In this document: positions 33,977 to 41,964 of the stretch, in pieces
How positions within the stretch are numbered: position 1 is the stretch's first letter
Layout of the letters: the number at the start of each line of letters is the position of its first letter
Origin: Acidobacteriaceae bacterium
GTDB taxonomy: Bacteria; Acidobacteriota; Terriglobia; Terriglobales; Acidobacteriaceae
Length of the DNA stretch: 64,000 bases
Direction: 5' to 3'
NCBI GenBank assembly: GCA_003131585.1
Contig: PKVW01000024.1
Location: 41,073-105,072 of the forward strand
Program-made: the position numbers and the translations under genes
Notes under the pieces: generated by a model
The model's input: only the letters and a program-made list of their open reading frames with translations
The model's database searches: none
Told to the model about the DNA's origin: nothing

Positions 33977-34195
33977 ATGAATTCTCCCGACCCAGCCCTG
34001 ATCATGGGCATCGCCAAGAAACTCGACAAAGAGATTGCCGAGTTGCCGCTGAACTCGCAGGTGATGCTGGCGAACATCCTCTTGCAGTGCGTGCAGTACC
34101 GCACCACGCAGGAAGTGGAGAACGCGCAGAAAGAGCAGGAGCGCATGGCAGCGGAAAGTAAATTCAGTCCACACAAGATCGAGAGACCGTCATGA
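33977..34195 (+). CDS. Small helical hypothetical protein
   Basis: 72 residues: two helices, DPALIMGIAKKLDKEIAELPL and QVMLANILLQCVQYRTTQEV, with a charged tail. 4-base overlap with the GroES-like gene. Function unknown; possibly head-associated. Confidence 0.5.
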   Translation: MNSPDPALIMGIAKKLDKEIAELPLNSQVMLANILLQCVQYRTTQEVENAQKEQERMAAESKFSPHKIERPS

Positions 34196-34755
34196 ACGAA
34201 ACCGCAGAACGCACCAAGACATCCGTCGAGCTGGCGCTGGAGAAAACCTCCGACCTTCCAGCCGCCGAGCAACCGTTGGCGAAAAACCTTGCCTTCCCGC
34301 ACGCTTTCGAGCGCAAGCGCGTCACTGAAGAAGAAGCCCTCGCCATCACCCGCGAAATCTTCGAGCCGGGGACCAACGCCCTGCGCGAAGGCACCACGTT
34401 CATTGCCATCGGAGACCGTTTGCTGGTCCGCCGAGTTCCCGAGGCCGAATACTCGAAGCATGGAATCTTCCTGCGCGAGACCGACCGCGACCAGCCGAAC
34501 GCCGGAGTCGTCCTCAGTTGCGGACAGGGGCGGATTACCGAAGAAGGCCGCTTGATTCCCTTGCGCATCCCCGTCGGGTGCGTCGTCCTGTTCGGCAAGT
34601 ATGCCGGCTCCGAAGCTCCGCTGGGCGCGATCAACGACGAGCCACAACTGATTCTGCACGAAGATGAAGTGTTGGGGATCGTCGCCACGAAAGAACAAGC
34701 GGCCATTATAGAGGCGAACGCGAAGCCGCCGGTTACCGCGGCGCAGGTGGGGTGA
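34192..34755 (+). CDS. Phage GroES-like co-chaperonin
   Basis: 187 residues. Residues about 70-165 follow the GroES fold: IGDRLLVRRVPE at the start, GIFLRET in the position of the mobile loop, NAGVVLSCGQGRITEEGRLIP matching the GEVLAVGNGRI block, then VGCVVLFGKY and the ending DEVLGIV. An N-terminal helical extension of about 65 residues is absent from normal GroES. GroES caps GroEL during folding; T4 gp31 is a phage GroES needed for capsid protein folding. Here the gene is two genes from the major capsid gene, so it probably helps fold that protein with host GroEL. Confidence 0.8.
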   Translation: MNETAERTKTSVELALEKTSDLPAAEQPLAKNLAFPHAFERKRVTEEEALAITREIFEPGTNALREGTTFIAIGDRLLVRRVPEAEYSKHGIFLRETDRDQPNAGVVLSCGQGRITEEGRLIPLRIPVGCVVLFGKYAGSEAPLGAINDEPQLILHEDEVLGIVATKEQAAIIEANAKPPVTAAQVG

Positions 34756-34967
34756 GCCACGTAGCTGCATCTCGAATGGTGGTCTGTGATTGCTGCTGCG
34801 ACTATTCGTACCGTACCGGCGACGATCCGGGAACTTGTTCGGTGTGTCAAGACACAGACGTACCTCACGACGGAAAGATGCGGTGGGCAACTCCAGAAGA
34901 ACAGTGCAATGCCTGCTGTAATCCCCATCTGAATGGAATCCCGCATACTTGCGGCAAGCTGGGATGA
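34752..34967 (+). CDS. Small Cys-rich zinc-binding protein
   Basis: 71 residues from GTG overlapping the previous stop. CDCCCDYS, CSVCQD, CNACCNP and a final HTC give at least eight cysteines in a pattern like two zinc ribbons. Coupled to the next tiny gene. Function unknown. Confidence 0.55.
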   Translation: MSHVAASRMVVCDCCCDYSYRTGDDPGTCSVCQDTDVPHDGKMRWATPEEQCNACCNPHLNGIPHTCGKLG

Positions 34968-35125
34968 GCTGGTTTCGTGAGCTTCGCTGCTGGTTTTTGT
35001 TTCGTCACTCCATGGAACCGCTGGGAGCACTCACCGCCGGAACGGGCGACAAGGCCGTGATGTTTCAGTGCTGCATCTGCGCCAAAACAATTTCCGTCAG
35101 CCAGAAAGATATGCGCTGGTTCTAA
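34964..35125 (+). CDS. Small hypothetical protein (53 aa)
   Basis: Not in the ORF track. ATG overlaps the previous stop by four bases. MSWFRELRCWFLFRH and a C-terminal CCICAKTISVSQKDMRW carry Cys pairs. Small and basic; unknown. Confidence 0.45.
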   Translation: MSWFRELRCWFLFRHSMEPLGALTAGTGDKAVMFQCCICAKTISVSQKDMRWF

Positions 35126-35133
35126 GGTGCCGC

Positions 35134-35310
35134 ATGAGCAACCTCGCCGCAATCCCGCTTCCCATGCTCGTGCAGCGCAGTGCTCACTGCCACCCAGAAT
35201 TCTCGGACGAAGGGCGGGAGTATGGCAGCGGGCTGGTGGATTATTTTCTTTCGCACTTTCGGCCGGGCTACGCCGAGCGAACGATTCGTATTCCCGAGTT
35301 TACCCGATGA
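35134..35310 (+). CDS. Small hypothetical protein (58 aa)
   Basis: MSNLAAIPLPMLVQRSAHCH then EGREYGSGLVDYFLSHFRPG; coupled by ATGA to the next gene. The ORF track lists a longer version that starts upstream inside the previous gene. Function unknown. Confidence 0.45.
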   Translation: MSNLAAIPLPMLVQRSAHCHPEFSDEGREYGSGLVDYFLSHFRPGYAERTIRIPEFTR

Positions 35311-36065
35311 GATTCCGCCGCACCGGCCTCCGCGCGGGAATGCCCTTCGTTCCGCGCTCGCTCAAATCGCATCTGCTGCGCACCGGCGGTGTCAATCCGT
35401 TCGGCGAACCCTTGTTCCGCGTCGCGCGCGCTGACTTCAGAACTATCCGCTGTGCCGGAGAGTGGGCCATCTGGGCGGAGAATCTAACGACTGACGAACG
35501 CGGCAGCTTGGGAATCTCCGCCGCGATGAAGATGGCCACGAAAGGCCGCCCCGTACCGGAGATTATGGAGTATCTGGGCGGAGTGATGAAGGTTTCCCCA
35601 GAGCACATGATTCGAGGCTTCATCGACCGACCGAAGTACGGGCTCACGGGCTGGATCGTCGAGAAGTGGCAACCGGCAGCTACTTGGGGATCGCCCGCCG
35701 ACTGGAATATGTACCACTGGGAAGGCAAATCCGCGCTCGGGCCTTACCCGCGCTACGGAGATTATGAAATCGTCGCCGGACCGAGCCCCTACTTGCCCTC
35801 GATCTCGGACGTGAAGCAGGCGATTCAAACGAACTTCCGTGACATCGACCGGCGACCGATGTCTGCCGCCGTCAGGTTGCAGCAGATGATCGACGCGGAA
35901 GCGAACGTCGCCGCCGAGAAACAACGGGCTTTAGTCGCGCGTCTCGATGCGCAGGTGCAGGACAGCCCGGTCACCGTCTGCGGAAACAGGTTGTCGCTCG
36001 GGGCGCGGCGGGTGATGAACCAGTTGCAGGAGAAGATCGGAATTCGCAGTCAGTATCACGCCTAG
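35307..36065 (+). CDS. Hypothetical phage virion protein
   Basis: 252 residues from the ATG overlapping the previous stop; the longer ORF covers two other genes. N-terminal GGVNPFGEPLFRVARADFRTIRC recalls head-completion or minor virion proteins of large phages, followed by GWIVEKWQPAATWGSPADW and a long C-terminal helix (AVRLQQMIDAEANVAAEKQRALVARL). Position after the capsid block suggests a head-tail protein. Confidence 0.5.
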   Translation: MRFRRTGLRAGMPFVPRSLKSHLLRTGGVNPFGEPLFRVARADFRTIRCAGEWAIWAENLTTDERGSLGISAAMKMATKGRPVPEIMEYLGGVMKVSPEHMIRGFIDRPKYGLTGWIVEKWQPAATWGSPADWNMYHWEGKSALGPYPRYGDYEIVAGPSPYLPSISDVKQAIQTNFRDIDRRPMSAAVRLQQMIDAEANVAAEKQRALVARLDAQVQDSPVTVCGNRLSLGARRVMNQLQEKIGIRSQYHA

Positions 36066-36418
36066 AGATCGGTGAGGACGATGTCTCCGGCTTTCATGCC
36101 TGCCTGCGCGGGTTCGTTGAGCTCGATGAGCTTCGAGAATCCAGAGACGAAAGGGTGGCGCGAGAGTCCCATGAATGACCCGGTGGGATCGTAAAAGCTA
36201 GAGTCGTGGAGTTTGGCGAAGCCGCTCTCGGGGTCGTATTCCCAGATCCAGTTGGTTAGGTTTCCATTCTTGTCGTAGTCGGCAAACAAGGTTTGACCGC
36301 CAAAGTCGGGATATTTGATCTCCTTCGGAAAGCTGAACGCTCGGAACGGACACTCCCGCACCGCAGCGGCAGCCGCAACGCCACCGATCAGAGCCGATAG
36401 GAATTTGCGACGGTCCAT
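36062..36418 (-). CDS. Tat-signal exported protein (leftward)
   Basis: 118 residues (ATG; a GTG lies one codon earlier). MDRRKFLSALIGGVAAAAAVREC has the twin-arginine RRKFL pattern and hydrophobic core of a Tat signal. The mature part (FADYDKNGNLTNWIWEYDPESGFAKLHD) looks like a small beta domain. It is transcribed against the structural genes and ends opposite the previous gene's stop, the arrangement of an independently expressed (moron) gene. Function unknown. Confidence 0.55.
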   Translation of the reverse strand: MDRRKFLSALIGGVAAAAAVRECPFRAFSFPKEIKYPDFGGQTLFADYDKNGNLTNWIWEYDPESGFAKLHDSSFYDPTGSFMGLSRHPFVSGFSKLIELNEPAQAGMKAGDIVLTDL

Positions 36419-36437
36419 CACAGCCTCGTTGAGAAGG

Positions 36438-36719
36438 TTAGATTTTCAATCGATTATTAACGAAGTCGTCCAATATGGCAATGACGGTTTTTCGGGTTGC
36501 AGCTTTGAGTTCATCTTTGATCGAGCCTCGCACTTCGCCGGAAATAGCATCAGCAACGTGATTGCAGGCGTTGGCTAATATCCGTAGGACGGCATCCTGA
36601 ATCGGAGTTTTGTTCGCAGAAGCGGTGGCATCGTTCATTGCCGTCGTTAGTTTTTCGGCAGCCGTTTTCACGATGGACTCAATCTCGACCCACGGTATTT
36701 CTAGTTCCGCCTTCGCCAT
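36438..36719 (-). CDS. Small helical protein (leftward)
   Basis: 93 residues, helical throughout (VEIESIVKTAAEKLTTAMND, AVLRILANACNHVADAIS, VIAILDDFVNNRL). It precedes the Tat-signal gene in the same leftward unit. No membrane segment. Function unknown. Confidence 0.45.
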   Translation of the reverse strand: MAKAELEIPWVEIESIVKTAAEKLTTAMNDATASANKTPIQDAVLRILANACNHVADAISGEVRGSIKDELKAATRKTVIAILDDFVNNRLKI

Positions 36720-36765
36720 CACACGATTTTAACAGCACCCAGTCAACGAGTCCCCGGCCTAAGCG

Positions 36766-36775
36766 CCCCCCCCCC
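36766..36775. repeat. Ten-C homopolymer between divergent genes
   Basis: A run of ten C sits in the 63-base gap between the leftward pair and the rightward 55-residue gene. Such tracts can slip and change promoter spacing, or may be a sequencing error. Confidence 0.5.
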
Positions 36776-36782
36776 AAAGAAT

Positions 36783-36950
36783 ATGAACTTCGATCTCTGT
36801 AAAGTGTGCCGCCAAGAGCGCGAATGCGTGGTCAGTGTGAACGGCGAGTACGAACCGTTCTGCTACCCGCACGCCAAAGCTGAATTGAAGCGGCAAGGGG
36901 CCGATCTAAGTGGCCCACCGTGGAACTACATCCCTGACGTTGCGGCCTAA
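36783..36950 (+). CDS. Small zinc-binding protein (55 aa)
   Basis: Below the ORF-track cutoff. MNFDLCKVCRQERECVVSVNG followed by FCYPHAKAEL: Cys pair plus Cys/His, a likely single zinc site. Ends just ahead of the next structural gene. Function unknown. Confidence 0.5.
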   Translation: MNFDLCKVCRQERECVVSVNGEYEPFCYPHAKAELKRQGADLSGPPWNYIPDVAA

Positions 36951-37020
36951 GCGCCGAACCAACTCACAACCTCAACTTACGAACCCGCCGCCTCAGCGCG
37001 GCCAGGAGAACAAACCAGCC

Positions 37021-38070
37021 ATGCCCGCCAACACACCCGTCGTTCCCTATCAAGGACCGCCCGCGAGTCCGAACACCTTCGCGCAAGCTTTCCCTGAAAT
37101 TGCGACCGCCATCGAAGGCAAAGCCAAGCGCAGGGTTACCTATCTTGATCCCCTCTCGCTCAAGCGGCTCGACGATCTGCGCCGCCAGATGATGTCTTCC
37201 CCGCCGCCCCACGCGACTGTCATTAATCTGCTGCCTTGGGAGCTTTCCTTTACCAGTGGAATGCCTCTGTTGCGCGGCTTGCAGGTTCCCGCCTGCCATC
37301 CCGGAATGCCCTACGCCTACTACCACGTCCGCTCCTGGCGCACCGAGCGCACGCTGATGTCGGACGACGAAGGCTCGTGGAGTTTCTCCGCCATCACGCC
37401 CATCATGCAGGCCGGGCAATTCGTCCGCGAGTTCCTGAACAAAGACAACATGGGCTGCGGCGTCATCATCTACGAAGGCGGCCAGCATCCCGACAAAATC
37501 AAGGAAGTGGAAACCTACGACGCCCAGGGCAACCCCACCGTCACCGAAAAACATGGCGTGATGTACGACGAAGAACAGCGGGAAATTCCCTCGGTGATTC
37601 AGACGCCGGTCCGGGCCGACCTGCACAAGATGATCAAGCAGCACCGCGAGCGCCGCAACGATATTTTCTTCAAGCGCGTGGAAGAAGCCGAAGGCTGGTA
37701 TCGGGTCGAGAAGTACCGCCACCAGGTCACCAACAACCATCACCTGATGGCCGACGTACTGGTGTCGGAAGGCATCATCCCCGTCACCCCGTTCGGAGTG
37801 GTGAGTTCGCGCATCAAGCAGGGCCTCTCGGAAGACAACTGCTCAGCCTGCGGACAAATCGTAAAGGCCAACGCCTATCACTGCGAGCACTGCGGCAACA
37901 TCATCGACCCCTTCAAGGCCTACATGGATTCCTTCATCAAGATCGACCACGCCAAGATGGAGAAGCTCACCGCTGAACAGTGGGGAGAAGTTGGAACCGA
38001 AGAAACGCGGCGCAAAAAGGTGAGGGCGGCCCGCGCCAAGGCACTGAAAGAAGCGAAGGAAGAGGAATAA
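37021..38070 (+). CDS. Hypothetical structural-module protein with zinc ribbon
   Basis: 349 residues from the ATG after CAGGAG; the ORF-track start is 37 codons too early. Mixed domain (LRGLQVPACHPGMPYAYYHV, WSFSAITPIMQAGQFVREFL), a long charged helix (PVRADLHKMIKQHRERRND), then a ribbon CSACG...CEHCG (about 277-293) and a basic tail. The use of a zinc ribbon echoes the portal. No known family; the neighbours suggest a minor head or connector protein. Confidence 0.5.
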   Translation: MPANTPVVPYQGPPASPNTFAQAFPEIATAIEGKAKRRVTYLDPLSLKRLDDLRRQMMSSPPPHATVINLLPWELSFTSGMPLLRGLQVPACHPGMPYAYYHVRSWRTERTLMSDDEGSWSFSAITPIMQAGQFVREFLNKDNMGCGVIIYEGGQHPDKIKEVETYDAQGNPTVTEKHGVMYDEEQREIPSVIQTPVRADLHKMIKQHRERRNDIFFKRVEEAEGWYRVEKYRHQVTNNHHLMADVLVSEGIIPVTPFGVVSSRIKQGLSEDNCSACGQIVKANAYHCEHCGNIIDPFKAYMDSFIKIDHAKMEKLTAEQWGEVGTEETRRKKVRAARAKALKEAKEEE

Positions 38071-38074
38071 CTCT

Positions 38075-38776
38075 CTGCAACTCTCTGACATCACCAAGCG
38101 CGTCCAGGCGAAGCACGATGACCCCGACGGGACTTACGTCACCCCGGAGTACGTGACCGGCTTCGCCCAGGACACCTATGAATGGCTTTTCGGCAAGCTC
38201 CGTCTGGTGGGCTGGGATAACACGGAAGAGATTCTTGTGCTTCCCGCCGTCCCCGCCGGACTGCCGAACCTCGATCAATATCAGGCTAACGGCCAGCCGC
38301 TTGCGATGATCGTTGCACCCCGCATGATCCGCTGGAAACTCCCAGGGCAAGACCCAACCTACTGGCAAGAGGCGGCTTTTCTCGACGTGCCGAACACGAT
38401 TCCCGATGGAGCCGACTATCTCGATTCCTGGGCCTGGCTGCGCTACTCAATCAAGCTGGCGAATTATTCCGCCGCGCTCGATCTGGAAGTCACGGGAGAA
38501 TTTCTTTTCGACCCGCTCACCTCGCAGGAAAGCCAGATACAAATTTCGCTTGCCGCCAACCGCTGCCTGGCCTCGAAGATCGCCTGCGAAGCCGCCAAGG
38601 CCCGGAGAATCCCGGACTGGGTGACCCAATACGGCAACGATGCCGACGAAGCCTACGACGATTTAGCCATCGCCATGACCAAAGCCAATCAGGGCAAGTC
38701 GCGGCGGCTGGGGCGTATGAGTCGCCGATCCTCTTGCGGGAGCGGCGGCACGATTCCAACTTTTTCAGGAAGTTAA
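38075..38776 (+). CDS. Putative head-tail connector protein, CTG start
   Basis: 233 residues if it begins at CTG: LQLSDITKRVQAKHDDPDGT is a natural N-terminus, AAGGAAGAGG lies about ten bases upstream, and no ATG/GTG/TTG is available before codon 27 (GTG, the ORF-track start). Contains YEWLFGKLRLVGWDNTEEILVLPAV and PDGADYLDSWAWLRYSIKLANYSAALDLEV. Size and place between head and tail genes suggest an adaptor; not recognised. Confidence 0.5.
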   Translation: MQLSDITKRVQAKHDDPDGTYVTPEYVTGFAQDTYEWLFGKLRLVGWDNTEEILVLPAVPAGLPNLDQYQANGQPLAMIVAPRMIRWKLPGQDPTYWQEAAFLDVPNTIPDGADYLDSWAWLRYSIKLANYSAALDLEVTGEFLFDPLTSQESQIQISLAANRCLASKIACEAAKARRIPDWVTQYGNDADEAYDDLAIAMTKANQGKSRRLGRMSRRSSCGSGGTIPTFSGS

Positions 38777-38789
38777 GGAGCTATTACTT

Positions 38790-39158
38790 ATGCCAAACCA
38801 ACTCACCATCGTCCAGGCGGCCAACGTCTGGAAGCAAAAGAAGGTGCGCTACAACGTGGATCTGAGCGGGAACTACGGGCAGGCCGCCGGCGTAGCGCCC
38901 GAAGTCTTAAACCTCAACGGGGCGACCGGCAATTACGATCCCGATCAGTACTGGGGCTACCAAGGGCCGAAGTTCGTGTCCATCACGAATCTACCCGCCG
39001 GTTACAACTGCCAGATCGTGCCCGGAGCCGACGCCTTGCATCCCATCCTTAAAGTTTTCAGTTCCGAGGGGGTGGAGTTGGCTGCGGGAGCGTATCCAGC
39101 GGCGCTGGCCGCCGAACTGAACTTCTTCATCGAAGCCTGGGGCGCGGACTTCAAATAG
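38790..39158 (+). CDS. Hypothetical virion protein
   Basis: 122 residues, beta-rich (VRYNVDLSGNYGQAAGVAPEVLNL, KFVSITNLPAGYNCQIV, PILKVFSSEGVELA). Probably a small tail or decoration protein. Ends just before a terminator. Confidence 0.5.
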   Translation: MPNQLTIVQAANVWKQKKVRYNVDLSGNYGQAAGVAPEVLNLNGATGNYDPDQYWGYQGPKFVSITNLPAGYNCQIVPGADALHPILKVFSSEGVELAAGAYPAALAAELNFFIEAWGADFK

Positions 39159-39173
39159 TCAGCCGTTGCTTCG

Positions 39174-39211
39174 CTCGCGGAGTCGAACCTGGCTCCGCGA
39201 GTCCTCTCCTC
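39174..39211 (+). terminator. Terminator
   Basis: Perfect 9-bp stem CTCGCGGAG/CTCCGCGAG with a 10-base loop, followed by TCCTCTCC and further T-rich sequence. Confidence 0.65.
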
Positions 39212-39227
39212 TTTTCCTTTCCCTGTC

Positions 39228-41942
39228 ATGTATCTCGCCGGCCTGCCTCACGAAATCACGCGCTGGAGTTCATTGGTTGAGCAGGATGACCCGACCAATC
39301 TTCCTCTCGGCGTTCTTGCCGTGGCGAAGAACTCGCGCTTTCATTTGACCAGCGTGCGCACCCGCGACGGCATCCAAAGTCAGTTCGGCTTCGTTCTGCC
39401 GGATGGCGGCGCCGTGACCGGATTGGTTAGCTCCAAATTGAGCGGGAACCCCGACGTGCAGATCCCGGTGGCCTTTAGTGGTTTGGGGCATCTGTATCAG
39501 GAACAACCCGTGGGCTCGGGCGTCCTGAAGCTGATCTCCAGCCCGCAGGTGCCGCCGGCCGCCGGGGCCAGTATGCAGGTCGCCTCCGCCTACCAGAAGG
39601 ATTATCTGGCCTTCGGCAACCTCGTGAACTCTTTGGCTGCACCCGCCGTCTTCAACCTCCAGACTGGTTTCCTTGATCCGCTCTCCATGAAGCCCGTGGG
39701 GATGGGTTGGCTCGCCGCCACTCCATACAACGTCGGGGAAGTAGTGACGCCGGCGGCGCCTGTGGGAGGCAACGGGCACACCTACATCTGCACGGTGGCG
39801 GGAATCAGTGGAGCGAACCAGCCGGTATTTCCCCTCACCGCCGGTGGCACGGTCGCAGATGGCGGAGTGACTTGGAAGGAGCAGACTGCGATCATGGCGC
39901 AGGCTCTGCCCGAGCCCGCGATCCCAACCGTGGCCCGCAACTCCGGCGCTGGAACATTCGCTGCCAACCGCGACGTGTACCTGATGGTCACGCTGGTGAA
40001 TGGAGTCGGCGAAACCGACGCGCAACTGATTCTCGCCTACAAATACACCAACACCACACTCAACGATCAGTTCACGGTCACCGCGCCCGTGCTTCCGGCC
40101 TGGGTGCAGGCGCTGGCCGCTCCCTATAAGCCCATCGGCTACAACGTTTACGAGGCGGACGTGACCACTGGCAATCCGGCGCCGGCGCTTTCGAGTTACG
40201 CCCTGGTGAACCTCGCGCCGGCAGGGCTCGCCGCCCCGACTAACGTCAACACCACGGGAACCGGGGCCGCGCCTCCGGTGTCGAATGGGGCGTTGGTTGC
40301 GCCCGCGGGAAATATTTGTGCCGGGCTGCGCTACATGGTCGTGCTGTTCTTGAACCGGAATGGCTACATCTCCGGCATGACGCAGGCCTCGGTCATCGTC
40401 TACAACTCGCCGACCAACGGCTATCAGCTCTATGTCGCGAATCTTCCCATCGGGCCTTCGAATACGCAGGCGCGGATCTGCGCCTTCACTCCCGCCGGGC
40501 AGTTGAGCCAGACCGCAGGCTACGGCATCTCGAATGCGGGGCCGTACTTCTGGATCGAGCCGAACATTCCGACCGCCGCCTTCAATCTCAACAACCCCAA
40601 CATCTTCAGTTTGATTCCCGGCGGCGTGACCATCGCGGACGTGGTGAACGGCGTCGAAGAGACTTCGACGCTGATCAACGACAACACCACCACCAGCGCC
40701 TTCTTCAACTTCGACGACACCTACCTGAAAGCCACGCTGAACGACGTGAGTGGCAATTTCCAGAATATCCAGGTGCCTCCGGTGTCCGACGTGTATTACT
40801 CACCCACCTTGGACCGCATGATCTACGCCCCGGATTCGTTGCCGAGCGGTTGGTATGTGTCGGAGCAGGGCGATCCCGAGACTGTCTACGGAGACAGTGG
40901 CTTGGTCCAGGTCGCGCAAAATAACGGTGAGCGTCGAGTCGCGGTGCGGGAGTATCAGGGCATCGTCTATCTGATGAAAGAACGCTCCGGCTATCAACTC
41001 GCTCCCTCGGCGACGGAACCGAACACCTGGGACGCAGCGCCGCAATGGAACGGCTCCGGCCCCTGCGGACCGCGGGCGGTCGATGTCTGCACCCGCTTCA
41101 TGGCCTATGTGCATCGTTCCGGGCTTTATATTTTTCAAGGCACGCTTCCCGTCCGTATCTCGAAAGAAGTTCCGATCACTTGGGGCCAGATCAACTGGGC
41201 GGCGGCGCAGACGATCTGGGTGATGATCGACGACGAGACCCAGGAGATTCGCATCGGCGTGCCGCTCGGCCAGAGCACGGTCCCCAACAAAGTGCTCAAG
41301 GTGAACTACGAGGAGTCGCCCGACTTCGCGCCGCCCATCCACTTCTCGCCCTACATCGGAAAAGAGATTGCGACCGGGGAATGCTACAAGTGGTCGGTCG
41401 ATGACATCGCCGCGAACCTGGCGATCCGCGCCTATCGTCCGCTGGTGAATCCGCCGGCGACAATGGACCCCGGCACCACGCAGTCGCAGATTCTTTACGC
41501 TTCCTCGAACCCGGACGGAGAGGTCAACGCGGTCATTCCTTACGTCTTCGACGACAACGGGGAAGGCATCGACTGGGTGGTCGAAAGCGTCTGCCCCAAC
41601 GACAGCCCGCAGGACAACCTGCTGAAGCCGAGCCAACTCGGAGGAGTGCAGGTCAATCTGAACGGCAACGGGCAACTGGGCTGCGAGGTTTTAGCGTTAC
41701 GAGGAAAAGACCCCAAGGATGGTGGGCCGCCGCTGGCCGGAACCGCCAAAGCGAATGTCGGGATGGTGAAGCGGCTGCCGAAGCCGATCATCGCCGGCGT
41801 GCCTTACTCCTGCGCGGCCCGGATGCAGAACGAGAAATTCCGCATCCGCATCACCAACGACAAGAAGCCGGGACAGTGGGGCGATCTGTTCTGGGCGTGC
41901 ATTTATGCGACGCCACTATCGAGCGCGAGGCCGGGCCGGTGA
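39228..41942 (+). CDS. Large tail protein
   Basis: 904 residues, beta-rich throughout. Around residues 164-225 is a module with the order WLAATPYNVGEVVTP, YICTVAGISG and DGGVTWKEQ, a small carbohydrate-binding-like unit common in phage and enzyme proteins. Fibronectin-like stretches follow, and the second half (YYSPTLDRMIYAPDSLPSGW, VAVREYQGIVYLMKERSGYQL) looks like a propeller or ring protein, reminiscent of the tubular tail/nozzle proteins of podoviruses. Likely the tail hub or nozzle. Confidence 0.55.
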   Translation: MYLAGLPHEITRWSSLVEQDDPTNLPLGVLAVAKNSRFHLTSVRTRDGIQSQFGFVLPDGGAVTGLVSSKLSGNPDVQIPVAFSGLGHLYQEQPVGSGVLKLISSPQVPPAAGASMQVASAYQKDYLAFGNLVNSLAAPAVFNLQTGFLDPLSMKPVGMGWLAATPYNVGEVVTPAAPVGGNGHTYICTVAGISGANQPVFPLTAGGTVADGGVTWKEQTAIMAQALPEPAIPTVARNSGAGTFAANRDVYLMVTLVNGVGETDAQLILAYKYTNTTLNDQFTVTAPVLPAWVQALAAPYKPIGYNVYEADVTTGNPAPALSSYALVNLAPAGLAAPTNVNTTGTGAAPPVSNGALVAPAGNICAGLRYMVVLFLNRNGYISGMTQASVIVYNSPTNGYQLYVANLPIGPSNTQARICAFTPAGQLSQTAGYGISNAGPYFWIEPNIPTAAFNLNNPNIFSLIPGGVTIADVVNGVEETSTLINDNTTTSAFFNFDDTYLKATLNDVSGNFQNIQVPPVSDVYYSPTLDRMIYAPDSLPSGWYVSEQGDPETVYGDSGLVQVAQNNGERRVAVREYQGIVYLMKERSGYQLAPSATEPNTWDAAPQWNGSGPCGPRAVDVCTRFMAYVHRSGLYIFQGTLPVRISKEVPITWGQINWAAAQTIWVMIDDETQEIRIGVPLGQSTVPNKVLKVNYEESPDFAPPIHFSPYIGKEIATGECYKWSVDDIAANLAIRAYRPLVNPPATMDPGTTQSQILYASSNPDGEVNAVIPYVFDDNGEGIDWVVESVCPNDSPQDNLLKPSQLGGVQVNLNGNGQLGCEVLALRGKDPKDGGPPLAGTAKANVGMVKRLPKPIIAGVPYSCAARMQNEKFRIRITNDKKPGQWGDLFWACIYATPLSSARPGR

Positions 41943-41964
41943 AGGCTGCTCTGACGATGACACG

